Source: Sphaerospermopsis torques-reginae ITEP-024
GTDB lineage: Bacteria > Cyanobacteriota > Cyanobacteriia > Cyanobacteriales > Nostocaceae
DNA length: 64,000 bases
NCBI RefSeq assembly: GCF_019598945.1
Contig: NZ_CP080598.1
Location: 4,030,001-4,094,000, forward strand
Direction of reading: 5' to 3'
In this document: positions 41,936-51,045 of the stretch, piece by piece
Numbering within the stretch: position 1 is the first letter of the stretch
How the letters are laid out: the number at the start of each line of letters is the position of its first letter
Position numbers and translations under genes: made by a program
Notes under the pieces: generated by a model
Seen by the model: the letters and a program-made list of their open reading frames with translations, nothing else
Told to the model about the DNA's origin: nothing
The model's database searches: none

Positions 41936-42742
41936 TCAGACAAAATTAACTTCTCGCATTCCCCAAAATATCAAATTATTATCTAAAATTATCTTTTCAC
42001 CTATTTCTGGAAATTGTTGTTTTAAATAAGTTATCAATAACTCACTATCTCCTCCAGTAATGGCAAGTTTACTATTAGGAAATAACAACAACCAATTATC
42101 AATAAAGTCTTTTATTCCTGATAATAAAGTGTAAATGATACCACTGTGAATGGCTTGGGGTGTGTTCATGGCAAAACGTGGTGGAAATTCTATAATTTCC
42201 CTAGTTTTTAACAATGGTAATTGTCCGGTTTTTTGTCCTAAACTGGTAAATTGTAAACCTAAACCTGGTAAAATAGCACCACCAATAAGTCGCTGATTGG
42301 AGTCTGCACCTGTAAAAGTTAATGCTGTTCCTGCATCAATTACTAGCATGGGAAAACCATAAGTTTTACCAGCACCCAATAAAGCTAAAGCGCGATCAAT
42401 GCCCAATGTATGATACATTCCCAAAATAGGAACTTGATTTAAGGTGATCAGGCAATGATTGGGGTAAGTTTGCCATAGTTGTGTTTGACTGGGAACTACG
42501 GAGGCTAAAAGGAGAGTAATAGGCAGATTGGGAGAGAGGAAGATGGGAGAAGAGGAAGATGGGGAAAGAGGAAGAGTATTTGTTTTTGCTAATTGTTCTA
42601 TATCAGACTCTGATAAATGTTGTGTATCCCAGGTAGAGTGGAGAGCTTGATCTATAAATAAAGCCCAATGTAGCCGGGAGTTACCAACCATTAACGCTAA
42701 CCAAGGGTTGTTTGTCTGTTGCGGTGGGATATTTTGTTTCAC
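41936..42742 (-). CDS. coaX: Type III pantothenate kinase
   Basis: CoaX phosphorylates pantothenate in the first step of coenzyme A synthesis; it is an ASKHA-fold enzyme. The 268-residue protein has the N-terminal phosphate loop MVGNSRLHWALF, the GIDRALALLGA pantothenate-binding segment, VIDAGTALTFTG and GGAILPGLGLQFTSL. Residues about 50-68 (LPLSPSSSSPIFLSPNLPI) are a low-complexity insert encoded by a purine-rich GAGGAAGATGGG repeat at 42530-42578. The last codons and stop (NFV-TGA) lie in a dispersed TTTTGTCTGAATCAGG repeat. Confidence 0.93.
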   Translation of the reverse strand: MKQNIPPQQTNNPWLALMVGNSRLHWALFIDQALHSTWDTQHLSESDIEQLAKTNTLPLSPSSSSPIFLSPNLPITLLLASVVPSQTQLWQTYPNHCLITLNQVPILGMYHTLGIDRALALLGAGKTYGFPMLVIDAGTALTFTGADSNQRLIGGAILPGLGLQFTSLGQKTGQLPLLKTREIIEFPPRFAMNTPQAIHSGIIYTLLSGIKDFIDNWLLLFPNSKLAITGGDSELLITYLKQQFPEIGEKIILDNNLIFWGMREVNFV

Positions 42743-42855
42743 AGTTTTAAGTTTCTTAATTGAATGATAGGTTTTTTAATAAAAAGTTATATTCAACCCG
42801 TGTCACAATATAAGGCAGAGGAATAAATACTCAATAAAAGTTAAGGAGGGGCGTT

Positions 42856-44604
42856 ATGGTATTGCTCACCGATAAAAATCAAGGACAGGAAAGTACAACC
42901 CCAGTAAAACGGCTAACTATACAAACGGTAGAAATTGATCACGATACCACGGCTATTCGTTCTTTGGATTGGGATCGCGATCGCTTTGATATTGAGTTTG
43001 GTTTGCAAAATGGTACAACTTACAACTCCTTTCTGATCTGCGGTGAACAAACAGCCCTGGTTGATACTTCCCATGAAAAGTTCCGTCAGCTATATTTTGA
43101 TACACTGACTGGTTTAATTAATCCGCAAGATATAGATTACTTAATTATTAGCCACACAGAACCAGACCACAGTGGTTTAGTTAAAGATTTACTACAAAAA
43201 GCTCCTGATATTACCGTTGTTGGTTCTAAGGTAGCAATTCAATTTTTAGAAGATTTGGTACATCAGCCTTTTAAACGTCGTATTGTGAAAAATGGCGATC
43301 GCCTGGATCTCGGTAATGGCCATGAGTTTGAATTTGTGATTGCTCCTAATTTACACTGGCCTGATACTATTTTCAGTTTTGACCACAAAACCCAAATTCT
43401 TTACACCTGTGATGCTTTTGGAATGCATTACTGTACAGATAGCACTTTTGATGATGATTTATCTGCCATTGAAAAAGACTTTCAATATTACTATGAATGC
43501 TTGATGGGTCCTAATGCCCGTTCTGTGCTTTCTGCAATGAAGCGCATGGCAGAATTAAAAACCATCAAAATGATCGCTACAGGTCACGGACCCTTACTAT
43601 ATCACAATCTCCAAGAATTAACAGGACGTTACCTCAATTGGAGTCAAAACCAAACCAAAGCAGAAACCACTGTGGGTATATTTTACGTTTCTGAATATGG
43701 TTATAGCGATCGCCTAGCTCAATCTATTACCAACGGTATCGTAAAAACCGGGGTAGCTGTGGAAGTAGTTGATTTATCTGGAACAGTTGATTTACAAGAG
43801 TTACGGGAGCTTGTAGGACGCTGTAAAGGCTTGGTAGTAGGGATGAATCCTATATCTAGTAATACAAGCATTCAAACAGCATTGAGTACAGTTCTAGGAT
43901 CTGCTACGGAAAAACAAGCCATTGGTATTTTTGAAACCGGTGGTGGAGATGATGAACCTACCTATCCACTGTTAAATAAATTCCGCTCTGCGGGTTTAAC
44001 TGTAGCTTTTCCTGTGATTGAGATTCGGGAAACACCCACAGAAAACACCTATAAAAAATGTGAAGAAGCGGGAACAGATTTGGGACAGTTGGTGACAAAA
44101 GAAAAAAGTATCAAAGCTATGAAATCTTTAAGTGCTGATTTAGATAAAGCACTAGGAAGAATTAGCGGCGGTTTGTATATCATCACAGCCAAAAAAGGCG
44201 ATGTTTCCAGCGCCATGTTAGCTTCTTGGGTAAGTCAAGCGAGTTTTAAACCTTTGGGTTTTTCTATTGCAGTAGCTAAGGATCGGGCGATAGAATCATT
44301 GATGCAAGTAGGCGATCGCTTTGTTCTCAATGTTTTAGAAGAAGGCAACTATCAAGCATTGATGAAACACTTCTTAAAACGTTTTAGTCCCGGCGCGGAT
44401 CGTTTTGAAGGAGTGAAAACCCAACCAGCGGAAAATGGAGCGCCTATTTTGGGTGATGCTTTAGCTTACATGGAATGTGAAGTAGTTAGCCGGATGGACT
44501 GCGGCGATCATTGGGCGGTGTATAGTACGGTTTATGCAGGTAGAGTATCTAAACCTGAATCATTAACAGCAGTACACCATCGCAAAGTAGGAAACCATTA
44601 TTAA
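42856..44604 (+). CDS. flv3: Flavodiiron protein, Flv3 type (full diiron ligand set)
   Basis: A 582-residue A-type (class C) flavodiiron protein that reduces O2 to water with NAD(P)H or ferredoxin electrons. The beta-lactamase-like domain has a complete diiron site: His100, Glu102, Asp104, His105 (ISHTEPDHSGL), His167 (NLHWPD), Asp186 and His244 (TGHGP). A flavodoxin domain follows (about 265-410, IFYVSEYGYSDRLAQSI), then a flavin-reductase domain (LASWVSQASFKPLGFSIAVA). Full ligands point to Flv3/Flv4 types. The order flv3-flv1 recalls the heterocyst flv3B-flv1B pair of Anabaena 7120, but the A or B identity is not settled. Confidence 0.93.
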   Translation: MVLLTDKNQGQESTTPVKRLTIQTVEIDHDTTAIRSLDWDRDRFDIEFGLQNGTTYNSFLICGEQTALVDTSHEKFRQLYFDTLTGLINPQDIDYLIISHTEPDHSGLVKDLLQKAPDITVVGSKVAIQFLEDLVHQPFKRRIVKNGDRLDLGNGHEFEFVIAPNLHWPDTIFSFDHKTQILYTCDAFGMHYCTDSTFDDDLSAIEKDFQYYYECLMGPNARSVLSAMKRMAELKTIKMIATGHGPLLYHNLQELTGRYLNWSQNQTKAETTVGIFYVSEYGYSDRLAQSITNGIVKTGVAVEVVDLSGTVDLQELRELVGRCKGLVVGMNPISSNTSIQTALSTVLGSATEKQAIGIFETGGGDDEPTYPLLNKFRSAGLTVAFPVIEIRETPTENTYKKCEEAGTDLGQLVTKEKSIKAMKSLSADLDKALGRISGGLYIITAKKGDVSSAMLASWVSQASFKPLGFSIAVAKDRAIESLMQVGDRFVLNVLEEGNYQALMKHFLKRFSPGADRFEGVKTQPAENGAPILGDALAYMECEVVSRMDCGDHWAVYSTVYAGRVSKPESLTAVHHRKVGNHY

Positions 44605-44615
44605 AATCTCTTTTC

Positions 44616-44639
44616 CCCCTCCCCGCAAGCGAGGAGGGG
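44616..44639. terminator. Hairpin after the flv3-type gene
   Basis: CCCCTCC pairs with GGAGGGG around CCGCAAGCGA, 12 bases after the stop. No T-run follows, so it may only attenuate or stabilise. Confidence 0.45.
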
Positions 44640-44646
44640 AACAAGA

Positions 44647-44843
44647 CAGGGGAAACGCATCTTATCAATAAGGACAATTTAATCTCAATAATGACCTGAA
44701 AATTCGCATTAACGTCTACTTATTGACAATAATTTAAACCATCACGATGACTCTGAAAAAATCAATCAAACGATAAATAAGGATTCCTTCGTTTATACAT
44801 AAAAATGGTGTTTTGTCAATAAAATTTAGATGCGTTTCGCCTG
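44647..44843. mobile_element. MITE-like element between the flavodiiron genes (197 bp)
   Basis: CAGGGGAAACGCATCT at 44647-44662 and AGATGCGTTTCGCCTG at 44828-44843 are inverted with one mismatch in 16. GGGGAACAA occurs on both sides (44636-44644 and 44843-44851), like a target duplication, though two extra bases (GA) sit between it and the left end. AT-rich interior, no coding capacity. It separates the two flv genes and may have displaced or supplied the flv1 promoter. Confidence 0.6.
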
Positions 44844-44885
44844 GGGAACAAAAAAGAATTTATTTAAAAACAGGAGCTTAAATTT

Positions 44886-46604
44886 ATGTCAGTTATGTCA
44901 AATACTAAACCCCGTGATGTCCAAATATTGCCTATTGGTACTGATACAACAATCATCAGATCGCGCAGTTGGGCAAGGTTAAGATTTGAAATTGAATATG
45001 CTTTAGCTAAGGGAACAACAGCTAATTCTTTTATTATTCAAGGTGATAAAATCGCTTTAATTGATCCACCTGGGGAAACTTTTACGGAAATTTATTTACA
45101 GGCTTTACAAAAAAGAATAGATATCAAAAATATTGATTATGTAATTCTTGGTCATGTCAATCCTAACCGGGCAGCAACATTAAAAATATTAACAGAAATT
45201 GCGCCTCAAATTACTTTTGTTTGTTCTAACCCAGGGGCGATAAATTTACGTGCAGCTTTAGAAAATGAAGATTTACCGATTGTGGTAATGCGGGGTGATG
45301 AAACTTTAGATTTAGGTAAAGGACATCATTTACAATTTATTCCTACTCCTAACCCCCGTTACGCTGATGAACTTTGTACTTTCGATCCGCAAACAAATAT
45401 CTTGTTTACTGATAAGTTATTTGGGGCGCACATTTGTGGTGATCAAGTATTTGATGAAGGTTGGGAAGTTTTTAACGAAGATCGCCGTTATTATTTCGAT
45501 TGTATTATGGCTCCCCATGCCAAACAAGTAGAAACAGCTTTGGATAAGTTGGCAGATTTGCCAGTCAGGTTGTATGCTACTGGTCATGGTCCTTTGGTAA
45601 GATATGCTTTACAGGAACTTACCCACTCTTACCGAGAATGGATCAAGCAACAAACTAACGCGGAAATGAGCGTAGCTTTGATTTATGCTTCTGCCTATGG
45701 AAATACTGCAACTTTAGCTAGTGCGATCGCTCGTGGTATTACTAAAGCAGGTGTTAGCGTAGAATCTATTAACTGCGAATTTGCTGATCCTGAAGAAATT
45801 AAAACGGCGATCGAAAAATCCGCTGGTTTTGTAATCGGTTCGCCCACTTTAGGCGGTCATGCACCCACACCCGTACAAACAGCTTTAGGTATTGTTCTAT
45901 CAACTGCAACTAATAATAAATTAGCTGGTGTCTTTGGTTCTTTTGGTTGGAGTGGGGAAGCAGTGGATTTAATTGAAGGTAAACTGAAAGATGCAGGTTA
46001 TCGTTTTGGTTTTGAAACCATCCGCGTTAAGTTCAAACCTAATGAAGTCACCTTACAAACCTGTGAGGAAGCAGGTACAGATTTTGCTCAAGCATTAAAA
46101 CGCGCTGCTAAAAAAGCCGTGGTTGCTAGACAACCTGCAACTAATGTTGAACAAGCAGTAGGACGGATTGTTGGATCTTTGTGTGTGGTTACAGCAACTC
46201 AAGGCGAAGTGAAAACTGGAATGTTAGCATCTTGGGTTACACAAGCCAGCTTTAGCCCTCCTGGGTTAACCATTGCAGTTGCTAAAGATCGGGCAATGGA
46301 AAACATGACTTACACAGGTAATAATTTTGTCGTTAATATTTTGGCAGAAGGTCGGGAAATACGTAAACATTTTATGAAGGTTTACGCCCCTGGACAGGAT
46401 AGATTTCAAGGTTTAGACACCGCAGAAGCTAATAATGGTGGTGTGATTTTAAATGGTGCTTTAGCTTACTTAGAGTGTACAGTAAAAAACCGGATGGAAG
46501 TAGGCGATCATTGGTTAGTTTATGCAACTGTGGATAATGGCAAAGTGTTAAACCAAGATAATGTAACGGCTGTGCATCATCGGAAATCGGCAAGTTATTA
46601 TTAA
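44886..46604 (+). CDS. flv1: Flavodiiron protein, Flv1 type (altered diiron ligands)
   Basis: A 572-residue partner with the same three domains. Diiron ligands are replaced: the HxExDH motif reads His90-Val-Asn92-Pro-Asn94-Arg95 (GHVNPNRAAT), the next ligand is Arg158 (TPNPRYAD) and the Asp is Lys-shifted (LFTDKLFGAH). Only His90 and the GHGP histidine remain. This is the basic-residue pattern of Flv1/Flv2 proteins, which work as heterodimers with Flv3/Flv4 and carry electrons. The ATG at 44886 has an AGGAG site. The flavodoxin and flavin-reductase domains are intact. Confidence 0.93.
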   Translation: MSVMSNTKPRDVQILPIGTDTTIIRSRSWARLRFEIEYALAKGTTANSFIIQGDKIALIDPPGETFTEIYLQALQKRIDIKNIDYVILGHVNPNRAATLKILTEIAPQITFVCSNPGAINLRAALENEDLPIVVMRGDETLDLGKGHHLQFIPTPNPRYADELCTFDPQTNILFTDKLFGAHICGDQVFDEGWEVFNEDRRYYFDCIMAPHAKQVETALDKLADLPVRLYATGHGPLVRYALQELTHSYREWIKQQTNAEMSVALIYASAYGNTATLASAIARGITKAGVSVESINCEFADPEEIKTAIEKSAGFVIGSPTLGGHAPTPVQTALGIVLSTATNNKLAGVFGSFGWSGEAVDLIEGKLKDAGYRFGFETIRVKFKPNEVTLQTCEEAGTDFAQALKRAAKKAVVARQPATNVEQAVGRIVGSLCVVTATQGEVKTGMLASWVTQASFSPPGLTIAVAKDRAMENMTYTGNNFVVNILAEGREIRKHFMKVYAPGQDRFQGLDTAEANNGGVILNGALAYLECTVKNRMEVGDHWLVYATVDNGKVLNQDNVTAVHHRKSASYY

Positions 46605-46618
46605 TCACCCCATACATT

Positions 46619-46648
46619 AACCCCTCTAACATGAAATAGAGGGGTAAT
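46619..46648. terminator. Terminator between flv1-type gene and kinase
   Basis: CCCCTCTA (46621-46628) pairs with TAGAGGGG (46637-46644), followed by TAATTTAG. It lies 17 bases after the flv1 stop. Confidence 0.65.
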
Positions 46649-46780
46649 TTAGGCTATAAAGAGGCGTTTTCTGCTTCATTAGTAATCAACAACTCCATTC
46701 GGAGTCAGAGACTAGGAACGAGAAAACTTAAACCTATTTATTTCTGCTTCCAGGATAATTTTCAACAGATATCTGAAACA

Positions 46781-48217
46781 TTAACTTGAGTTTTTGGTTA
46801 TTTCAAGTTCTATCCCTAACCAATTACTTAACTCATCAGCTAACCATTTTAATTCATATTCAGACTTGATGATATAGTCACCAACTTTTATTTCCAATTT
46901 TTCTACCCCTATCCAAATTACAAACTTTGCTTTGACTACAGACTCACCACACTCACTATCTTTTGTCAAATGTTGGGGTATATAAACTAATTGATTAATG
47001 TTTTCTCTCGGTGCAGAAGTATGTTTAATTTTCATACCCCAAAGATAAAGACTATGGGATATTTGTTGCTGATTTATGCTAATTTTACATTCAAAAAATG
47101 AACTTAATATACCATATATCATAGTTAAACCAGTGACAAGAAAAGGTGATAGAAGGAACGCTAAGAATATAGCATTTCTGATTGTTCCCCAATCAAAAGG
47201 ATTAGAAATAAAGGTATTAAACGCGCCAACGATAAACAACCAAGTCATGGAATTCCAAAAGATCATAAATGGAATTCCCAATAAACTATTCAAAGTTAAT
47301 CCCTCAGCAGGAAGGGTAGTTTCTAAATATTCCTCATCTTCAATTAGTCGAATTTGACTACCTGCTGGTTTAGCAATTGTTGAATTTGTAATATCAGTTT
47401 TTTCCGGTGTTTCTAAAGCTTGTAGTGCTGTTTTTGCAGATGTAAACCGCTTTGCTAAATCTGGTTCTATCATCTTTTTTAACCAGTTAGTTAAGCCCGG
47501 ACTCAGATTTGCCACTTGTTCAAATTGAATGCGAAAATTCTTTTGTGGTAAATCTGCCGGTTGAGTACCTGTGATTAAATAAATTAAAGTTGCACCTAAG
47601 CTATAAAGGTCAGAAGCGGGAACTGTACGCCCCCCAAATTGTTCTTGTGGCATATAACCATAGCTTCCTACAATGGTTCTAGTACCTGTTTCTGAGGCTA
47701 AAACAGTTTGCACAGAACCAAAATCTACTAAATAAACTTTTCCCACACTATTCCCCGATCGCTCTCCTAATAAAATATTGCTAGGCTTAATATCACGGTG
47801 GATCACAGGTGGGTGTAACTCATGAAAATAAACCAATATCTCTAAAACTGCTTTAGCTATCTCTTGAACTTCATTTTCTGCAAATTTTCTCCCAGTTTGT
47901 AAGTATTGTTTTAGGGTTTTCGCTGGGATGTAAGTTTGTACCAGGGCAAATCCTTGATAATTGGATTCTTTTACTTCAAAATAGTCAAGATAGCGGGGTA
48001 TAGAGGGATGAGATAAAGATTGTAAGGTTTCCGCCTCCCGTTCAAACAGTTTCAAATCATCCCATTCAAAGTCACTATTAAAAGCAAGTAACTTGACAAT
48101 TACTAAGTTATTATTTATGGTGTCACGGGCTAAAAAAGTCCTTCGGGCTGACTTTTTACCTAACTGCTGTTGAACTTCGTAGCGATCGCCCAATATTTCC
48201 CTATTCATCAGCATCAC
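46781..48217 (-). CDS. Ser/Thr protein kinase, paralogue of the one at 28135
   Basis: A 478-residue kinase with the same design: degenerate glycine loop (QQLGKKSARRTFLARD), Lys42, HRDIKPSN, VDFGSV and GSYGYMPQEQFGG, then two hydrophobic stretches (IFWNSMTWLFIVGAFNTF and FLVTGLTMIYGILSSFF) and a C-terminal domain. The kinase part is almost the same as the paralogue in protein and DNA. The part after residue 290 is much less alike, though it keeps short matches (LVYIPQHLTKDSE, ELKWLADELSNWL). ATG choices at codons 1, 2 and 4 are equally possible. Confidence 0.92.
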   Translation of the reverse strand: MMLMNREILGDRYEVQQQLGKKSARRTFLARDTINNNLVIVKLLAFNSDFEWDDLKLFEREAETLQSLSHPSIPRYLDYFEVKESNYQGFALVQTYIPAKTLKQYLQTGRKFAENEVQEIAKAVLEILVYFHELHPPVIHRDIKPSNILLGERSGNSVGKVYLVDFGSVQTVLASETGTRTIVGSYGYMPQEQFGGRTVPASDLYSLGATLIYLITGTQPADLPQKNFRIQFEQVANLSPGLTNWLKKMIEPDLAKRFTSAKTALQALETPEKTDITNSTIAKPAGSQIRLIEDEEYLETTLPAEGLTLNSLLGIPFMIFWNSMTWLFIVGAFNTFISNPFDWGTIRNAIFLAFLLSPFLVTGLTMIYGILSSFFECKISINQQQISHSLYLWGMKIKHTSAPRENINQLVYIPQHLTKDSECGESVVKAKFVIWIGVEKLEIKVGDYIIKSEYELKWLADELSNWLGIELEITKNSS

Positions 48218-48515
48218 CTAGATCACTTAGAAAATTATGTTGTTAAACTTTCTCTATTTTATTCCTGTTGACTGTCAGGATGTTTTAAAAGTTTTCGGTG
48301 AATAGTTTTACTAATTGTTACTACTTCCTACTTCTGCTGATGCAGCACTTCCCAGTGTCATCAGGTACAAGAACCCCATCCCCAACTCCCTCCCCGCAAC
48401 CGATGAGGGCGCTATTATGTACTTTATAACACAGGAATCCGCTGTAATTTTTAAGTTTGAATTTTAACTTTGAATTTTAAACTTTGAATTTTAAACTTTG
48501 AATTTTTAATTGCTT
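48218..48515. other. Upstream region of cbiT with AACTTTGAATTTT repeats
   Basis: At 48277 AGGATGTTTTAAAAGT matches one end of the MITE-like family of 19685 and 58574, without the other end. From about 48446 to 48512 a 16-17-base AACTTTGAATTTTAA unit is repeated about four times. No cobalamin riboswitch features are seen before cbiT. Confidence 0.6.
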
Positions 48516-49118
48516 ATGCCTTCCCAACTTTGGCCTTATGTTACTCCTGGTATTCCTGATGACTTATTTGAGAACTTACCAGGTATACCCCTAACTCAGC
48601 GAGAATTAAGATTGTTGTTAATTTCCCAACTGCGACTACAACCAGATTCGGTATTATGGGATATTGGTGCAGGAACAGGTACAATTCCTGTAGAGGTGGG
48701 GTTATTGTGTCCCCAAGGAAGAGTTATTGCGGTAGAACGAGATGAAGAAGTGGCTAATTTGATTAAACGTAACTGCGATCGCTTTGAGGTCAAAAATGTA
48801 AAAGTAATTAAGGGCAGCGCCCCAGAGTGTTTACATGATATACAACCCACCCCTGATCGGGTTTGTATAGAAGGAGCAAAAGCTATCCAGGAAATTTTAC
48901 AAGCTGTCTGGCTTTATTTGCCTTTATCCGGTCGAGTTGTCGCAACAGCTGCTAATCTAGAAAGTCTGTATGCTATTTCTCAAAGCTTTTCTCAGTTAAG
49001 AGCCAGAAATATCGAGGTTGTACAGTCTGCTGTTAACCGCTTAGAAACTCGCGGTTTTTCCCAAACCTTTGTTGCTACTGATCCGATTTTTATTCTCAGT
49101 GGTGAAAAACTAGATTGA
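48516..49118 (+). CDS. cbiT: Cobalt-precorrin C15-methyltransferase/decarboxylase subunit CbiT
   Basis: A 200-residue SAM-dependent methyltransferase of cobalamin-type corrin synthesis. Start is the ATG at 48516 (MPSQLWPYVTPGIPDDLF); a TTG two codons earlier is not needed. SAM motif I is LWDIGAGTGTIPVE, followed by VIAVERDEEVANLIKRN. The N-terminal WPYVTPGIPD and LTQRELRLL are typical of CbiT. In cyanobacteria CbiE and CbiT are often separate or fused as CobL; here only CbiT is present. Confidence 0.9.
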   Translation: MPSQLWPYVTPGIPDDLFENLPGIPLTQRELRLLLISQLRLQPDSVLWDIGAGTGTIPVEVGLLCPQGRVIAVERDEEVANLIKRNCDRFEVKNVKVIKGSAPECLHDIQPTPDRVCIEGAKAIQEILQAVWLYLPLSGRVVATAANLESLYAISQSFSQLRARNIEVVQSAVNRLETRGFSQTFVATDPIFILSGEKLD

Positions 49119-49144
49119 ATCTATTCGGTTTTCGGTTTTGGATT

Positions 49145-49178
49145 CAATCCAAAATCCAAAATCTAAAATCCAAAATAC
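49145..49178. repeat. AATCCAAAATCTAAA array before cdsA
   Basis: (AAATCCA/AAATCTA)n units lie between cbiT and cdsA. A reading frame through them to 49138 is repeat-made and not part of cdsA. Confidence 0.85.
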
Positions 49179-49185
49179 TATTATT

Positions 49186-50073
49186 ATGCCTTGGTCAAGA
49201 ATTATTAGTGGAATTATTGCGATCGCCCTTGCTTTATCTTCTACCCTTTTAGGTGGTTGGTACTTTACCTTAGCTATGGCGATCGTTGTCTTTTTAGGTC
49301 AACAAGAATATTTTAATTTAGTTAGATCCAGAGGTATTGCTCCCGCAGCTAAAACTACTATATTTGTCAGTTTAATTTTACTGGCTATTTGTACTCTCAA
49401 TGCCAGTTTAGCGGATGCTATCATGCCCATAGCAGGAACTTTTATCTGTTTTTACCTGCTTTTTCAACCCAAATTTGCTACCATTGCCGATATTTCCGCT
49501 TCTATTATGGGGCTGTTTTATGTCGGTTATTTACCTAGTTACTGGGTACGTTTGCGAAATCTCAATAGTACAAATATTATTAGCAATCTTCCCTTTGGTG
49601 GTTATTGGCCTGAAAACTGGAATCAAATTTTTACCCCAGAAAATATAACTGGTTTACCCGAAGGTTTAACATTTACAGTTTTAACTTTTTTATGTATTTG
49701 GGCTGCTGATATTGGTGCTTATTTTTTTGGTAAATTTTTCGGTAAAACTCCTTTATCAAATATCAGTCCGAAAAAAACTGTAGAAGGGGCAATTTTTGGT
49801 ATTAGCGGCAGTCTCATAGTAGCAGTAGCCGGTGCTTATTTTCTGCATTTACCTTACTCCCTGATTACTGGTATAACCTTGGGTTTATTTATAGGTATTG
49901 CCAGTCTTTTAGGCGATTTAACTGAATCTATGTTAAAACGAGATGCAGGAGTAAAAGATTCAGGACAATTGATACCCGGTCACGGTGGTATATTAGACCG
50001 GACTGATAGTTATATTTTTACCGCCCCTTTAGTTTACTATTTTGTAACTCTAATTTTGCCTTTGTTAAAGTAA
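49186..50073 (+). CDS. cdsA: Phosphatidate cytidylyltransferase
   Basis: A 295-residue integral membrane enzyme that makes CDP-diacylglycerol from phosphatidate and CTP for phospholipid synthesis. The start at 49186 (MPWSRIISGIIAIALALSST) begins at the first membrane helix. The C-terminal CDP-alcohol signature is complete: SMLKRDAGVKDSGQLIPGHG followed by GILDRTDSYIF. WAADIGAYFFGKFFGKTPLS and ISPKKTVEGAIFG precede it. About seven to eight membrane helices are expected. Confidence 0.95.
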   Translation: MPWSRIISGIIAIALALSSTLLGGWYFTLAMAIVVFLGQQEYFNLVRSRGIAPAAKTTIFVSLILLAICTLNASLADAIMPIAGTFICFYLLFQPKFATIADISASIMGLFYVGYLPSYWVRLRNLNSTNIISNLPFGGYWPENWNQIFTPENITGLPEGLTFTVLTFLCIWAADIGAYFFGKFFGKTPLSNISPKKTVEGAIFGISGSLIVAVAGAYFLHLPYSLITGITLGLFIGIASLLGDLTESMLKRDAGVKDSGQLIPGHGGILDRTDSYIFTAPLVYYFVTLILPLLK

Positions 50074-50116
50074 TTGGTAAATAAGGCAACAGGCAACAGG
50101 GAATAGGTGAAAATAA

Positions 50117-50152
50117 CCAATTATCAATTGTCAATTATCAATTGTCAATTAT
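50117..50152. repeat. TCAATTATCAATTG array
   Basis: (CAATTATCAATTGT)n units with self-complementary CAATTG lie in the 3'-3' gap between cdsA and the DUF2993 gene. Related sequence is at 51796 and 51908. Confidence 0.8.
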
Positions 50153-50155
50153 TTA

Positions 50156-50869
50156 TTATGGGTTGACGTTGATGCGTCCACGACATAAGATTTGGCTAGA
50201 TTCTAAAGTTAATTCTTGCAGGTCAACATCTGAGCCAAGGTCTAAATTGTATCCAGAATGATTTTCTAATATCGGTTCTTGATTATACAGAATTTTAATC
50301 TGTGTTAATTGTAGTTCTTGACTGTTCAGCAGTTCTAGACCTAAAGAAATTTCTAAAGATATAGGTTCTCTGTCAGTTGCTACCAGTCCGTACAGTATTA
50401 AATGCTGATTGTCAAGTGTAATTTTCTGCCAACAAATAGGCTTGTATTTTTCCCATGATTCTGGTAATAGTTTAAACAGTACATCATTTAAGCCAGTTGA
50501 CAATAATTCCGATGAAAGAGATTTATTCAGATCCCCTTCATCTACCACCAGTTCACCAACTACGGGAACTATTTCCAATAATTTAAGGGGTTTACCCCTG
50601 ACTATAGAACCAATGTTTATCTGTATATTTTCGGCTGAAAGTTGAATGCGTGTAACATGGATACCCTGATAAACTGCATTAGTAGCAAAAATAGATACCA
50701 CAGGAATACAGCCAGAAAGGAGTTGGCGATCGCTTGCTCCAATCTCTACCTCAATCTGCGATACTTGAGTTAATTGTGTTTTTAGCCATAGCTTAATTGC
50801 TGTGGTCAGGGCTTGAGTAATTAATCTTATTTTCTTACTATTGGCGGATGGGGGGTTTTTATCTGTCAT
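50156..50869 (-). CDS. DUF2993 family protein (LmeA-like)
   Basis: A 237-residue protein of the DUF2993 family, common in cyanobacteria and actinobacteria; the actinobacterial LmeA member acts on lipoglycans. Family-like parts are RQLLSGCIPVVSIFATNAVY, GIHVTRIQLSAENIQINIGS and the long run of alternating hydrophobic strands, expected to form a tubular lipid-binding (TULIP-like) fold. No signal peptide is visible. It is a single-gene unit on the minus strand. Function here is not known. Confidence 0.8.
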   Translation of the reverse strand: MTDKNPPSANSKKIRLITQALTTAIKLWLKTQLTQVSQIEVEIGASDRQLLSGCIPVVSIFATNAVYQGIHVTRIQLSAENIQINIGSIVRGKPLKLLEIVPVVGELVVDEGDLNKSLSSELLSTGLNDVLFKLLPESWEKYKPICWQKITLDNQHLILYGLVATDREPISLEISLGLELLNSQELQLTQIKILYNQEPILENHSGYNLDLGSDVDLQELTLESSQILCRGRINVNP

Positions 50870-51045
50870 TGAACAAGGTTATTGCTTAATATTTGCTCAA
50901 AAATCACGAAATCTTAAACAGTTCTTAACTGTAATAGTGATCACTATTGACTGAAACATGGCAAGATTCACTTTTAGGTATCAACTCCACAAAACTTGGA
51001 ACAATTAATAATAGTCTCAATTAACAAATTATACAAAATTTATAC

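Noticed and set aside
48218-48515. Cobalamin riboswitch upstream of cbiT
   Set aside because: No B12-box-like sequence was found; the region is mainly an AACTTTGAATTTT repeat.
49138-49185. N-terminal extension of CdsA (16 residues)
   Set aside because: It is encoded by AAATCCA repeats; the ATG at 49186 begins the first membrane helix.
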